Assembly: GCA_964395545.1 (NCBI GenBank)
Contig: CAYNAW010000022.1
Span: 1-24,954, forward strand
From: CAYGVX01 sp964395545
Lineage (GTDB): Archaea; Thermoproteota; Bathyarchaeia; Bathyarchaeales; SOJC01
Direction of reading: 5' to 3'
Length of the DNA stretch: 24,954 bases
This document shows positions 13,245 through 20,465 of the stretch, in pieces. The notes under the pieces were generated by a model. That model saw only the letters and a program-made list of their open reading frames with translations. It searched no databases and was not told where the DNA came from. A program made the translations under genes and the position numbers. Numbering within the stretch: position 1 is the stretch's first letter; every line of letters starts with the position of its first letter.

Positions 13245-14351
13245 ATGTCGCTGAATGACGCTATAGCATTGACTGTCATGAAACTTAGAGGGGACACCTA
13301 TCCTACCATTTGCGAAGCTCTCTTCTATGAGAGACTTGCTGATAGCAAGGTGCGGTGCGGCCTGTGCGAACGCCGATGTACGCTTGATGTGGGAGAGAGA
13401 GGTTTCTGCAAGACGAGGGAGAACATCGACGGCAAGTTGTATACGCTTGTTTATGGCGACATAAGCTCCATTGAAAGCCGTCCGATCGAGATCAAGCCGC
13501 TCTTCCATTATTGGCCAGGCTCCACGGCCCTCACGCTGTCCACGTGGTCATGCAACTTCTCATGTCCCTGGTGTCAAAACTTTCACCTTTCGAAAGTTGC
13601 ACCTGAGCCTTCGACTGCCGTCTTCTACAAATCCGACGCCGTAGTAGAGTTGGCTCTGCACCGAGGAGATGAAGGACTGTGCGTCAGCTTTCAAGAACCT
13701 CTTCTCCTCTATGAGTGGGCAGTTTCGCTTTTCAACACGGGGAATCAGAAGGGGCTCTATGGCTGTTTGATGTCGAATGGCTACATGACGTCTGATGCAC
13801 TCCGCGGTCTGTCAGACAGCGGCATGGACGGTTTGAAAGTCGACGTGAAGGGAGATAGGGAGACCTACCAGAAGTACTGCTACAACGTTGATATCGACAA
13901 GGTTTGGAGGAACGTTAGGGAAGCCAAGGAGAGGGGGATTCACGTGGAGGTGGTCAGCCTTGTCGTGAGCGGTGTAAGCGACGACGAAGCGTGCATCGAA
14001 GAGGTGATAACGCGTCACTTGAAAGAGACTGGACCGGAGACACCGTTGCATTTCACGAGGTATTTTCCAGCTTACAGGTTTGACAACCCGCCGACAAGGA
14101 TAGAAATCTTGGAAAACGCCTACACAGCAGCGAAAAAGGCAGGAGTGCTCTATCCTTACGTGGGGAACGTGTTTGGGCACAAGTTTGAGAACACTTTCTG
14201 CCCGAACTGCGACGAAGTCCTGATTCAACGCCTAGGCTATTCCGTGAGGAAATACAGGATCACAGAAGACAAGAAATGTCCAAAATGCGGTCAACCCATC
14301 CCACTTAGAGGGAGCCACGTAAAGAAAAATCGAGCGTACTTTGTAGCATAA
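13245..14351 (+). CDS. amrS: radical SAM protein, AmrS-like (AmmeMemoRadiSam type)
   Basis: The 368-residue enzyme carries the radical SAM cluster motif C103-NFS-C107-PW-C110, which binds the 4Fe-4S cluster that cleaves SAM. A Cys-rich N-terminal segment (C38, C41, C45, C55: CGLCERRCTLDVGERGFC) and the RPIEIKPLFHYWPGS stretch are typical of the AmmeMemoRadiSam/PFL-activase-like group. A zinc ribbon closes the protein (CPNC 319-322, CPKC 345-348), an extension on this family. The Memo and AMMECR1 partners often found with it are not in this window. ATG 13245 is used; ATG 13278 is possible since no Shine-Dalgarno supports either. The reaction is unknown for this family. Confidence 0.8.
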   Translation: MSLNDAIALTVMKLRGDTYPTICEALFYERLADSKVRCGLCERRCTLDVGERGFCKTRENIDGKLYTLVYGDISSIESRPIEIKPLFHYWPGSTALTLSTWSCNFSCPWCQNFHLSKVAPEPSTAVFYKSDAVVELALHRGDEGLCVSFQEPLLLYEWAVSLFNTGNQKGLYGCLMSNGYMTSDALRGLSDSGMDGLKVDVKGDRETYQKYCYNVDIDKVWRNVREAKERGIHVEVVSLVVSGVSDDEACIEEVITRHLKETGPETPLHFTRYFPAYRFDNPPTRIEILENAYTAAKKAGVLYPYVGNVFGHKFENTFCPNCDEVLIQRLGYSVRKYRITEDKKCPKCGQPIPLRGSHVKKNRAYFVA

Positions 14352-14361
14352 GCGTACGAGT

Positions 14362-14574
14362 CTAAGGTGCACGCTGGTTTCGAGTCAACATTTTCTCGAT
14401 ATTCTCCAGTCGCTTCTCGATGGCGTCTAGCCTGTCCAGAATCTGTTTCAACACTCGTCCAGCGTCTTCGGGGGGTAGGCTTGGTGAGGGGGTCATTGTG
14501 GGCCAACGCCAGTCGCCGCTCCGCTGTGGTCTTTGAGGGGGTGTCGGCGTGTAAGCAGCTTTTTTCTTGGACAT
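14362..14574 (-). CDS. small coiled-coil protein with proline-rich N-terminus
   Basis: A 70-residue minus-strand protein. The N-terminal 35 residues are basic then Pro/Ser/Thr-rich (KKKAAYTPTPPQRPQRS); the rest is one amphipathic helix with heptad spacing (VLKQILDRLDAIEKRLENIEKML, about 40-63), so an oligomerising coiled coil is expected. The longer frame starts at 14676, but ATG 14574 is chosen because GAGAAGG stands five bases upstream and the composition before it is not protein-like. It lies end to end with amrS (convergent). No named family. Confidence 0.6.
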   Translation of the reverse strand: MSKKKAAYTPTPPQRPQRSGDWRWPTMTPSPSLPPEDAGRVLKQILDRLDAIEKRLENIEKMLTRNQRAP

Positions 14575-14702
14575 CGCCTTCTCATTAGGATATTTGTTAG
14601 ATGAGTTTACTAAAATGCCGTAGTCAGGATGCATAGTGTATACTTCGTGGGTACCTCGCCGCGCTCTTCGATGCAATGGTTTACGTTTGTAAAGTCGGAA
14701 AA

Positions 14703-14710
14703 ATATAAAA
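14703..14710 (+). promoter_or_regulatory. strong TATA box with no protein gene downstream
   Basis: ATATAAAA following CGGAAAA (a good BRE). It points rightward toward a gap and the end of a convergent gene, predicting a start near 14733. Confidence 0.4.
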
Positions 14711-14732
14711 AGGCGTTAGGCTTAAACTACAA

Positions 14733-14783
14733 TCTCGTGTCGCAGCCCCGAATTTCGGGCGAGGACTATTTCTCAGGTTTTTT
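14733..14783 (+). ncRNA. candidate small RNA or hairpin element
   Basis: About 25 bases after the TATA box the sequence can fold: outer CTCG (14734-14737) with CGAG (14760-14763), inner CCCG (14747-14750) with CGGG (14756-14759) around AATTT. A T-rich run ends at 14783. That is the size of a short RNA with its own terminator. The T-run is also the reverse of Lys codons in the convergent gene, and the hairpin could equally terminate that gene on the minus strand. Confidence 0.25.
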
Positions 14784-15080
14784 GGCGCGTCGCTTTCGAC
14801 TATGCTTTCTGTCTGGTTGCACTTTGATTGATGAGAGTTGCTCGAGTCCTTGTATGAAGGCGCCAGGGTAGCTTCGCTCGATCTCTCGCCTCAGCCCTCT
14901 CGTGTCAACGTCTCCATACTTCTTCACGTATATCACTGGTCTGCCATCTTTGTCGTACTTGACGGAGATGGAGTAGCCTGACGCGACTTCTATGGACTCG
15001 GGGTCTGCCAGCGAGTAACTCTCAGGTTCACCTAAATCTAGGGCGGGTGGGATCTCCTTTTTCTGTTTTTGATCCTCCAT
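14766..15080 (-). CDS. hypothetical protein (104 aa)
   Basis: The product is small, soluble and unrecognised. It has an acidic first third, a beta-hairpin-like centre (GYSISVKYDKDGRPVIYVKKYG, about 35-56), a helical stretch (RGLRREIERSYPGAFIQGLEQL) and a strongly basic tail (DRKHSRKRRAKKPEK), which could contact nucleic acid. ATG 15080 is supported by AGAGGATG about eight bases upstream and a CTTTAATT element farther up. The clear domain-like alternation of strands and helix makes it a real gene rather than a chance frame. Confidence 0.6.
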   Translation of the reverse strand: MEDQKQKKEIPPALDLGEPESYSLADPESIEVASGYSISVKYDKDGRPVIYVKKYGDVDTRGLRREIERSYPGAFIQGLEQLSSIKVQPDRKHSRKRRAKKPEK

Positions 15081-15172
15081 GATTTCAGCATCCTCTTATG
15101 AAAAGTGCCCCTCCCGAATTAAAGTATTGTTTCTTCTTAATCAAGATTCCCTTTTCATCTGACCATGAATCG

Positions 15173-15321
15173 CTAATGCCTCATCAGCTTCTCCTCATAC
15201 TCCTTCAAGTAGTCAGCGACCTCCCGATGTCCACGAACAAGGCATCAACTCTATTCACGTCCGCCACAGTGACCTTATCCCTGCCTCCCGTCTTGGCACT
15301 GCGCGCGCACGCATCCCAGTC
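15173..15321 (-). pseudogene. C-terminal remnant of a TIP49/RuvB-like (RuvBL) helicase, frameshifted
   Basis: Read on the minus strand directly after the NapH-like stop, the sequence encodes SAKTGGRDKVTVADVNRVDA followed by LFVDI. It then shifts frame and continues EVADYLKEYEEKLMRH to TAG 15173. Joined, these 45 or so residues match the end of the RuvB-like AAA+ helicases (TIP49; Pontin/Reptin in eukaryotes), whose tail has the pattern V-x-V-x-D-hydrophobic-x-R-V-x-x-LF-x-D, then YxKEYE. The rest of the gene, including Walker motifs, is absent. The remnant is open in the same frame as the gene upstream, separated only by its TGA. It is best read as a decayed gene fragment left by a deletion. 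Confidence 0.65.
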
Positions 15322-16233
15322 TCATGGGATTTTTGGCTTTAGTGCCTTTGTCTTACATGCGTCGACGCATTCTAGGCAATAGATGCATTCGGGATGTGTG
15401 AACTTCTCCCATGGAAGGTCGAGTATCGGAACCTCCATGGGACACGCTTCGACGCAGCTGCGACAGCTCTCCTTAGTGCAATGGACCACGTCTCTCTTTA
15501 GCCCAAGAAAACTGAAGCGGTTCAGTACCGCGAGACTTGCGCCTACGGGGCAGAGGTATTTGCACCAGCTGCGGGGAACGAGGATCGCCAAAGCCACCGC
15601 GAGACCTAGTACGAAGAGGCGAATCCAGAACAAGATGGAGAGAGCAGTCACGGTTTCCACAAAGTCGTTGTACGGTGTCTGTCCAGAGTATGCGCGAGAC
15701 GCTACTGTGGAAATCGCTCCGAAGAGAGTGTCATGAGGACTCAACGCATTAAACGGGGCCTGGGCAAAGACTCCTAGAGCGTTCTTGTATGTCCTGCCGA
15801 TTCCCATAACCGATGTGGCGGCGACGGTGAGGCTGATGAATAAGACTGCAGCCAGGATCAGGTATTTCACGTAGATGAGGCTGTTATGAGTTCTGGGAGA
15901 GACTACTCTGTGCCGCCTCTTCGCGTGGCCGAGCAATTCTTGAATGAAGCCGAAGGGACAGACCCAACTGCACGTGGCTCTGCCCAGCAGTACGGCGACT
16001 ATGAGGAAAGACGCGATAGGAAGCCATGGGAACGTGGGCTCCCAGAGGTTGTACTGCAGGACGGCGAAAGCATCTCCTACAGTCTTCGCGGGGTTTCCCA
16101 TGCTCTGCAGGACGGGGAGCAGGACGGGCAAGGCGTCGTAGCCGAACAAGGCGAAGTTGAAGAGCACAAAGAAGACAATTAGACTGATTATCCTCAGAGT
16201 CCTTATCCGGAGAATCGCGCGTCTTAAGTTCAC
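15322..16233 (-). CDS. NapH-like membrane-bound polyferredoxin
   Basis: The product (303 residues from GTG 16233) resembles the NapH/NosR/RdxA type of 4Fe-4S membrane proteins that pass electrons across or along the membrane. Numbered from the in-frame TTG 16236, membrane helices lie at about 15-33, 68-86, 122-144 and 198-221. Two CxxxCP motifs (C89/C93 and C225/C229) flank the membrane part. Two 4Fe-4S ferredoxin motifs follow: C253, C258, C261, C265 and C284, C287, C290, C294. No partner reductase is nearby, so the electron acceptor is unknown. TTG 16236 and GTG 16233 are both possible; AAGGAG lies 13-16 bases upstream. A TTTATATA box is about 60 bases upstream. Confidence 0.82.
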   Translation of the reverse strand: MNLRRAILRIRTLRIISLIVFFVLFNFALFGYDALPVLLPVLQSMGNPAKTVGDAFAVLQYNLWEPTFPWLPIASFLIVAVLLGRATCSWVCPFGFIQELLGHAKRRHRVVSPRTHNSLIYVKYLILAAVLFISLTVAATSVMGIGRTYKNALGVFAQAPFNALSPHDTLFGAISTVASRAYSGQTPYNDFVETVTALSILFWIRLFVLGLAVALAILVPRSWCKYLCPVGASLAVLNRFSFLGLKRDVVHCTKESCRSCVEACPMEVPILDLPWEKFTHPECIYCLECVDACKTKALKPKIP

Positions 16234-16293
16234 CAAATCCTATGGATGCTCCTTTCAACGCCTCTTGTTTTTTAAGACGTGATGGGCTTGGAA

Positions 16294-16301
16294 TATATAA
16301 A
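16294..16301 (-). promoter_or_regulatory. TATA box of the NapH-like gene
   Basis: A canonical TTTATATA on the minus strand in the gap between the EndoQ and NapH-like genes. It predicts a start near 16272 and a leader of about 37 bases. Confidence 0.6.
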
Positions 16302-16323
16302 GACTTCCTGAAGGAAAAGCCGG

Positions 16324-17613
16324 TTACACCCATTCTGTCAGGCTACGCTGTGGAACCCTGCCCACCCTTTCCTCTTCTGATTTTCTCTCGTCAGAGAGAA
16401 CAAGCTTACCGTAGACACCGTCATAGCCCGGGATGACTTTGGCTTCTCCTTCACGAACTCTTATGACCGCCTCGGCGATCTTCGGGTTAACCATCGTTGA
16501 AATCTCCTCGCCTGAAGCGTCGATGAGCACGTTATACTCGTTGCCAAACCTGGCGACTAGGCAATCGTAAATGCTCCACACTTCCTTCACGTTCGGTGAA
16601 GAAGCCCCTAACACGGTGGCGATGATTTCTGACAGCGGAAGCAAATGCATGTACCCGATAGCGTTTTGAGGGGTAAAGCCTGCTGGTCTGTCGGCCAACT
16701 CCTCGATTCGTTGCTCTACGCCCTTGGTCAACTCTCTGCGGCACACTGGACAACGGTTGCCAAACTTCATTGCCTCTTGTGGAGGCATGGAAACCCCGCA
16801 ATGCCTGTGACCGGTCCAGTGATATTTGCCGTAAGCAGGGTCTGTCTCAATGGTGAACATGAATCGCCGCGAGTTCTTCTGCCGCAATATTTCTATCACT
16901 TCTCTGTAAGTGAGCTCCCCAAGGTCGAAGGCGTTGGCTTCGCGTCCTATTCTCCAGGGCCAGCTGCTGTGGCTGTCGCTGTTAGAGACCAAGGTGAACT
17001 TGTCGAGGGCGCTTAGACGCCAGTTCATGGGCGGGTCAGAGGATAGCCCTGTTTCTAAGGCGTGGATGTGTTTGGTCATATCTTGGTAGCAGTCCTGTAT
17101 GTTGTCGAAGCCGCTGAACGCACCGAAGAGACCAAACCACGGCGTCCAAACGTGAGCAGGTATAATCTCGTTGTGTGGTGAAACGCTCACGACTTCTTCG
17201 ACTAGCTCGGCCGCGGTCATCTCGAGCGTAGGTCTCCCATCTATGCTCAAGCGGCCGTAGTTCGATAGTCTATCATTTATCTGTGCTGCCGTCTCGAAGC
17301 TTGGCGTGAGAATCACGTGGTGAATCTTTTTAGTCTCACCTGCAAACGTGAAAATGGTGCATACTTCGCTTGTGATCATGAAGTTGGTCGAACTCTCGTT
17401 CTTTGCTGGTTTGAAAAGTCCAGTTCCTGATGTCTCAACAAGGTCTCTCTGAAGTTCCTTTATCCATTCCGGGTGCGTGAAATCGCCTGTGCTGACAAGG
17501 TTCAAGCCCTTCACGTGCGAAAATCGTGCGATCTCTGCGATGTTCATGTTCTTACTGGTAGCTCGACTGAAACGGCTGTGAATGTGTAGGTCGGCGATGA
17601 CTCGCAACTTCAA
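16324..17613 (-). CDS. DNA endonuclease Q (EndoQ), PHP-domain nuclease
   Basis: The 429-residue protein has the length and layout of EndoQ, an archaeal repair nuclease that nicks DNA 5' of deaminated bases (hypoxanthine, uracil, xanthine) and abasic sites. The PHP metal centre shows as DLHIHSRFSRATSKNMN (8-24), STGDFTHPEW (41-50), H147 and H154 (SPHNEIIPAH) and SNSDSHS (210-216). The EndoQ-specific zinc-binding section follows: HRHCG (269-273), then CPVC (288-291) and KGVEQRIEELADRP. TTG 17613 is used as start because homology begins at MKLRVIADLHIHS and GAGG precedes it. It is the last gene of a VTT-TSUP-EndoQ cluster, 11 bases after the TSUP gene. Confidence 0.85.
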   Translation of the reverse strand: MKLRVIADLHIHSRFSRATSKNMNIAEIARFSHVKGLNLVSTGDFTHPEWIKELQRDLVETSGTGLFKPAKNESSTNFMITSEVCTIFTFAGETKKIHHVILTPSFETAAQINDRLSNYGRLSIDGRPTLEMTAAELVEEVVSVSPHNEIIPAHVWTPWFGLFGAFSGFDNIQDCYQDMTKHIHALETGLSSDPPMNWRLSALDKFTLVSNSDSHSSWPWRIGREANAFDLGELTYREVIEILRQKNSRRFMFTIETDPAYGKYHWTGHRHCGVSMPPQEAMKFGNRCPVCRRELTKGVEQRIEELADRPAGFTPQNAIGYMHLLPLSEIIATVLGASSPNVKEVWSIYDCLVARFGNEYNVLIDASGEEISTMVNPKIAEAVIRVREGEAKVIPGYDGVYGKLVLSDERKSEEERVGRVPQRSLTEWV

Positions 17614-17624
17614 TGGCCTCTGTG

Positions 17625-18383
17625 TTAGGTATTGAATACTGTTCTAATTAAAGTAAGCAAGCCCAACATGAGGGTGATTGTTCCTATGGTAGTTTTCAGA
17701 TTGTTGCTTTCGATTCTCTTTACGATAAAGGCGGCGAAGGGGGTGGAGAGAGCGATGCCGACTGACAGGAGGATTAGCAGTTGCCAATCAACATTTCCGC
17801 TAACAAGAAAATAGGTTGCCGCGGCAAAGATGCACGTAACTCCTTCGGCCAGGACTGTGATTCCGATGGCACTCTTGACCTCTACACCCGTCAGGATTTG
17901 ACCCGCCACAAGTATGGGTCCGTATCCTCCTCCGCTTATGCCTTTGTTGAATGCAGCGAATGAGCCGAGACACAGCAGTCTTCTCCAAGAGAAATTCCTG
18001 CTCTTCTTCTTTGCGGCCAAGATGACTATTCCTGAGACGACGACAGACGCTCCGATGTAGAGGTTCAAGTAGAAGGCTGGCAAGTTGATGGCTATCAAGA
18101 CTGCGATTACAGAGCCCGCGAGGCTCAGGAAGGCCAGTATCACTGCTGTTTTGAAGTGTTCACTTCCGACAGAAAGGTTAACGTTCTCGAACTTGTGATG
18201 GAATAGGGTTGCTAGGAAATCTCCAGCGAGCTGTGAAACTAGCACTGCGGGAATGACGTGTAGCGGGGCGAAGCCCGTTATCAAAAGCACTGGGGTCAGC
18301 AAGGTACCGTAGCCCATACCGAAAGAGGCATCGACGAGTCCGAACAAGAATGCGAAGGCGACGATGAGGAGTAGGTCAAGCAT
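17625..18383 (-). CDS. TSUP family transporter (TauE/SafE-like)
   Basis: The 252-residue membrane protein has about seven or eight hydrophobic segments in two repeated halves. Each half carries the TSUP pattern: GLVDASFGMGYGTLLTPVLLI near the start and FNKGISGGGYGPILVAGQIL in the middle, with the Gly-rich loops typical of TauE/SafE sulfite, sulfonate or organosulfur exporters. Substrates in this family are rarely predictable. It overlaps the VTT-domain gene by eight bases and is followed 11 bases later by EndoQ, so the three are probably one transcript. Confidence 0.85.
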   Translation of the reverse strand: MLDLLLIVAFAFLFGLVDASFGMGYGTLLTPVLLITGFAPLHVIPAVLVSQLAGDFLATLFHHKFENVNLSVGSEHFKTAVILAFLSLAGSVIAVLIAINLPAFYLNLYIGASVVVSGIVILAAKKKSRNFSWRRLLCLGSFAAFNKGISGGGYGPILVAGQILTGVEVKSAIGITVLAEGVTCIFAAATYFLVSGNVDWQLLILLSVGIALSTPFAAFIVKRIESNNLKTTIGTITLMLGLLTLIRTVFNT

Positions 18384-18972
18384 GCTGGTCCTTGACTCCT
18401 CTTCTTGCTACGTACTTGCCGAAGGCTTTTTCCCAGTCAACCCGGTACAGGGCGAATATGACGACGACCAGTAGCACAGTGGTTATAAGTGCGCCTATCC
18501 AGCTTCCGTCTCCAAAGAAGACTGTGAGGATGTCGCCGTAGACTTGGCCGGAGGAAGCGAGGATGTAGCACATGAGGAGCTTGCCCGATAGGGCGGGAAT
18601 GAAAGCTTTGATGGGACTGTACCGCAAGAATCCCAAGGGAATGAAGATCAAATCGTCAGGGAGAGGAGTAAGTGCGAAGATGAAGATAGCAGCTGGACTC
18701 CATTTGCCGAAGAGTTTCAGAAGATAATCCATTTTCCTCTGTCTCTCTTGGCTTACTATCCTCCGCCCATAATACCCAAGCAGATAACCGACGAATTCGC
18801 CGATTGCAGAACCAGTGCCTCCGGCAATCGTCAATAGAACTGGGTCCCAGCCTTCCATGCCGAGGAACAAGATGATCAAGGTATAGGGTACGGGAATGAT
18901 AACTGCCATGGTGCCGATGAGGCTGATCAGGAACACGCCGAAGTATCCGAACTGTAGTGCCACATCACGCAT
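18376..18972 (-). CDS. VTT (DedA/SNARE-associated) domain membrane protein
   Basis: The 198-residue membrane protein has a VTT domain: AVIIPVPYTLIILFLG (about 23-38), GTGSAIGEFVGYLLGYYGRR (about 52-71), then FALTPLPDDLIFIPLGFLRY (about 99-118), a re-entrant motif of DedA relatives, and a last transmembrane helix at about 157-173. DedA/VMP1-TMEM41-type proteins act in lipid movement across the membrane. ATG 18972 is the conventional start. However, AAAGGAG (19000-19006) is about 27 bases from it and exactly nine bases from an in-frame CTG at 18990. Overlaps the TSUP gene by eight bases. Confidence 0.85.
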   Translation of the reverse strand: MRDVALQFGYFGVFLISLIGTMAVIIPVPYTLIILFLGMEGWDPVLLTIAGGTGSAIGEFVGYLLGYYGRRIVSQERQRKMDYLLKLFGKWSPAAIFIFALTPLPDDLIFIPLGFLRYSPIKAFIPALSGKLLMCYILASSGQVYGDILTVFFGDGSWIGALITTVLLVVVIFALYRVDWEKAFGKYVARRGVKDQHA

Positions 18973-19031
18973 CCAGTCGAAGAAAGACAGCTGAGTGCAC
19001 TCCTTTAGGGAATGGATTTCAGCCCAGCATC

Positions 19032-19038
19032 ATTTAAC
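19032..19038 (-). promoter_or_regulatory. TATA-like box of the VTT-TSUP-EndoQ cluster
   Basis: GTTAAAT on the minus strand, predicting a start near 19009, a few bases ahead of the AAAGGAG Shine-Dalgarno. Confidence 0.35.
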
Positions 19039-19113
19039 TCTAGCTATTCGTTCACTCGAAAAAGCCCATCTTGATAGCAGAGTGGACGTTTGAACAGAAA
19101 AAGCGGGGAGGGT

Positions 19114-20319
19114 CTATCTGATTAGACCCAGCTTCTTCCCTCCTTCGGCGAACGCTTGAATCGCCTTGTCTAAGTGCTCCTTAGTGTGTTTAGTGCACAG
19201 TTGGACTCGGATTCTCGCTTTGTCGCGTGCTACCATGGGAAACACGATCGGCAGTGCGAATATGCCTTTCGTCCAGATGAAGTTAGCCAACGCCTTGGCC
19301 GTCTTGCTCTCGCCACACATCACCGGCACGATGGGCGTCTCGGTGTTTCCCGTGTCAAAGCCCAAGTCGCGCATCGCCTTGAGGAAGTAGTTGCGGTTCT
19401 CCCACACTTTCCTCACGTGTTCCGGCTCGGTCTCAAGAACGCCGATTGCCGCAGTGCACGCTGCCGCAACTCCAGGGGGCACGCCGCCGCTTAGAAGCCA
19501 GCTTCTCGACTTGTTGTAGGCAAAATTCCGAAGGTCCTCGTTGCCCGTTACGTGGCCTCCGATGACGCCGAAAGCCTTGGAGAACGTTCCCATCTCCGCG
19601 TGCACTTGATCCCTATTCAGCTTGAAGTGGCTGACGATTCCACGGCCGCCTTCGCCCAGAACCCCTTCGCCGTGGGCATCGTCGACGTAGACTCCGGCAC
19701 CGTGTTCTGAGGCGATTTTCGCAATTTCTCCCAGCGGCGCCAGATCCCCGTCCATGCTAAAGACGCCGTCGGTGAGAATCCATATGTGGTTGTAGGGGGG
19801 CTGATGCTTCTCAGCCTCGTCCATAACCCGAGCTAAGTCCTCAGCGTCCTTGTGCTTGAAGATTGCCCGGTCGGCGTGGCTTAAGCGGACCCCGTCGATT
19901 ATTGAACCATGGTTCAACTCGTCAGACACGAAGAGGTCGCCCTTACTGCCGAGCTGGGGAACGAGTCCTTCGTTTGCCATAAAGCCGGTCTGATAGGTCA
20001 GCGAAGCGGGGGCACTCTTGAATCTCGCTAGACGGCGGTCCAACTCCTCATGCACAGACATGTTACCCGCGATCGAACGGTCGCTGCCGGCGCCTGCACC
20101 GTACTGCTCGGTCGCGTCTATCATCGCCTTGACGACTTTGGGATGCGTAGCCAAGTTCAAGTAATTGTTGGCGCAGAGCATTACGACCTTCTTCCCATCA
20201 ACCGTGCAGAAGGGTTCGCTAGGACCCTGCAGCTCCTTCAACTCCCAGTTCAAACTATCGCTCACGAGGCGGCGGTATTCTTCGCCCATATATTTCGTAG
20301 GATGACGTTTGACTTGCAT
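19114..20319 (-). CDS. kbl: glycine C-acetyltransferase (2-amino-3-ketobutyrate CoA ligase)
   Basis: The 401-residue protein is a PLP-dependent alpha-oxoamine synthase. It contains CANNYLNLATHP (49-60), AGAGSDRSIAGNMSVHEELD (75-94), YQTGFMANEG (109-118), ELNHGSIIDG (134-143), VDDAHGEGVLG (212-222) and the PLP lysine K248 in GTFSKAFG. Kbl cleaves 2-amino-3-ketobutyrate with CoA to glycine and acetyl-CoA in threonine breakdown. Related 8-amino-7-oxononanoate synthase (biotin) has the same fold, but the length and N-terminus favour Kbl. No threonine dehydrogenase gene is adjacent. The gene is divergent from deoxyhypusine synthase. ATG 20319 follows GAGGTG at about 14 bases. Confidence 0.87.
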   Translation of the reverse strand: MQVKRHPTKYMGEEYRRLVSDSLNWELKELQGPSEPFCTVDGKKVVMLCANNYLNLATHPKVVKAMIDATEQYGAGAGSDRSIAGNMSVHEELDRRLARFKSAPASLTYQTGFMANEGLVPQLGSKGDLFVSDELNHGSIIDGVRLSHADRAIFKHKDAEDLARVMDEAEKHQPPYNHIWILTDGVFSMDGDLAPLGEIAKIASEHGAGVYVDDAHGEGVLGEGGRGIVSHFKLNRDQVHAEMGTFSKAFGVIGGHVTGNEDLRNFAYNKSRSWLLSGGVPPGVAAACTAAIGVLETEPEHVRKVWENRNYFLKAMRDLGFDTGNTETPIVPVMCGESKTAKALANFIWTKGIFALPIVFPMVARDKARIRVQLCTKHTKEHLDKAIQAFAEGGKKLGLIR

Positions 20320-20380
20320 ACGCTTTGCCTCAACACCTCAACTCTTCTGCCTCCTAAATCGAGCGAACATTCTCTTAACC

Positions 20381-20387
20381 TTTATCG
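20381..20387 (+). promoter_or_regulatory. TATA box of deoxyhypusine synthase
   Basis: TTTATCG preceded by CTTAACC in the divergent gap. Predicts a start near 20410 and a leader of about 55 bases. Confidence 0.4.
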
Positions 20388-20465
20388 CTCGACCAGCATC
20401 ACCTGAGTTACAGAAAGCTTTTTCACAACAGACCGACAAAGTGGGCTTCAAGAAGTGAGACAAAG

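Noticed and set aside
15884..16333. Minus-strand ORF of 149 codons overlapping the NapH-like gene in another frame
   Set aside because: The NapH-like frame carries CxxxCP motifs and membrane helices; this one is a shifted-frame shadow.
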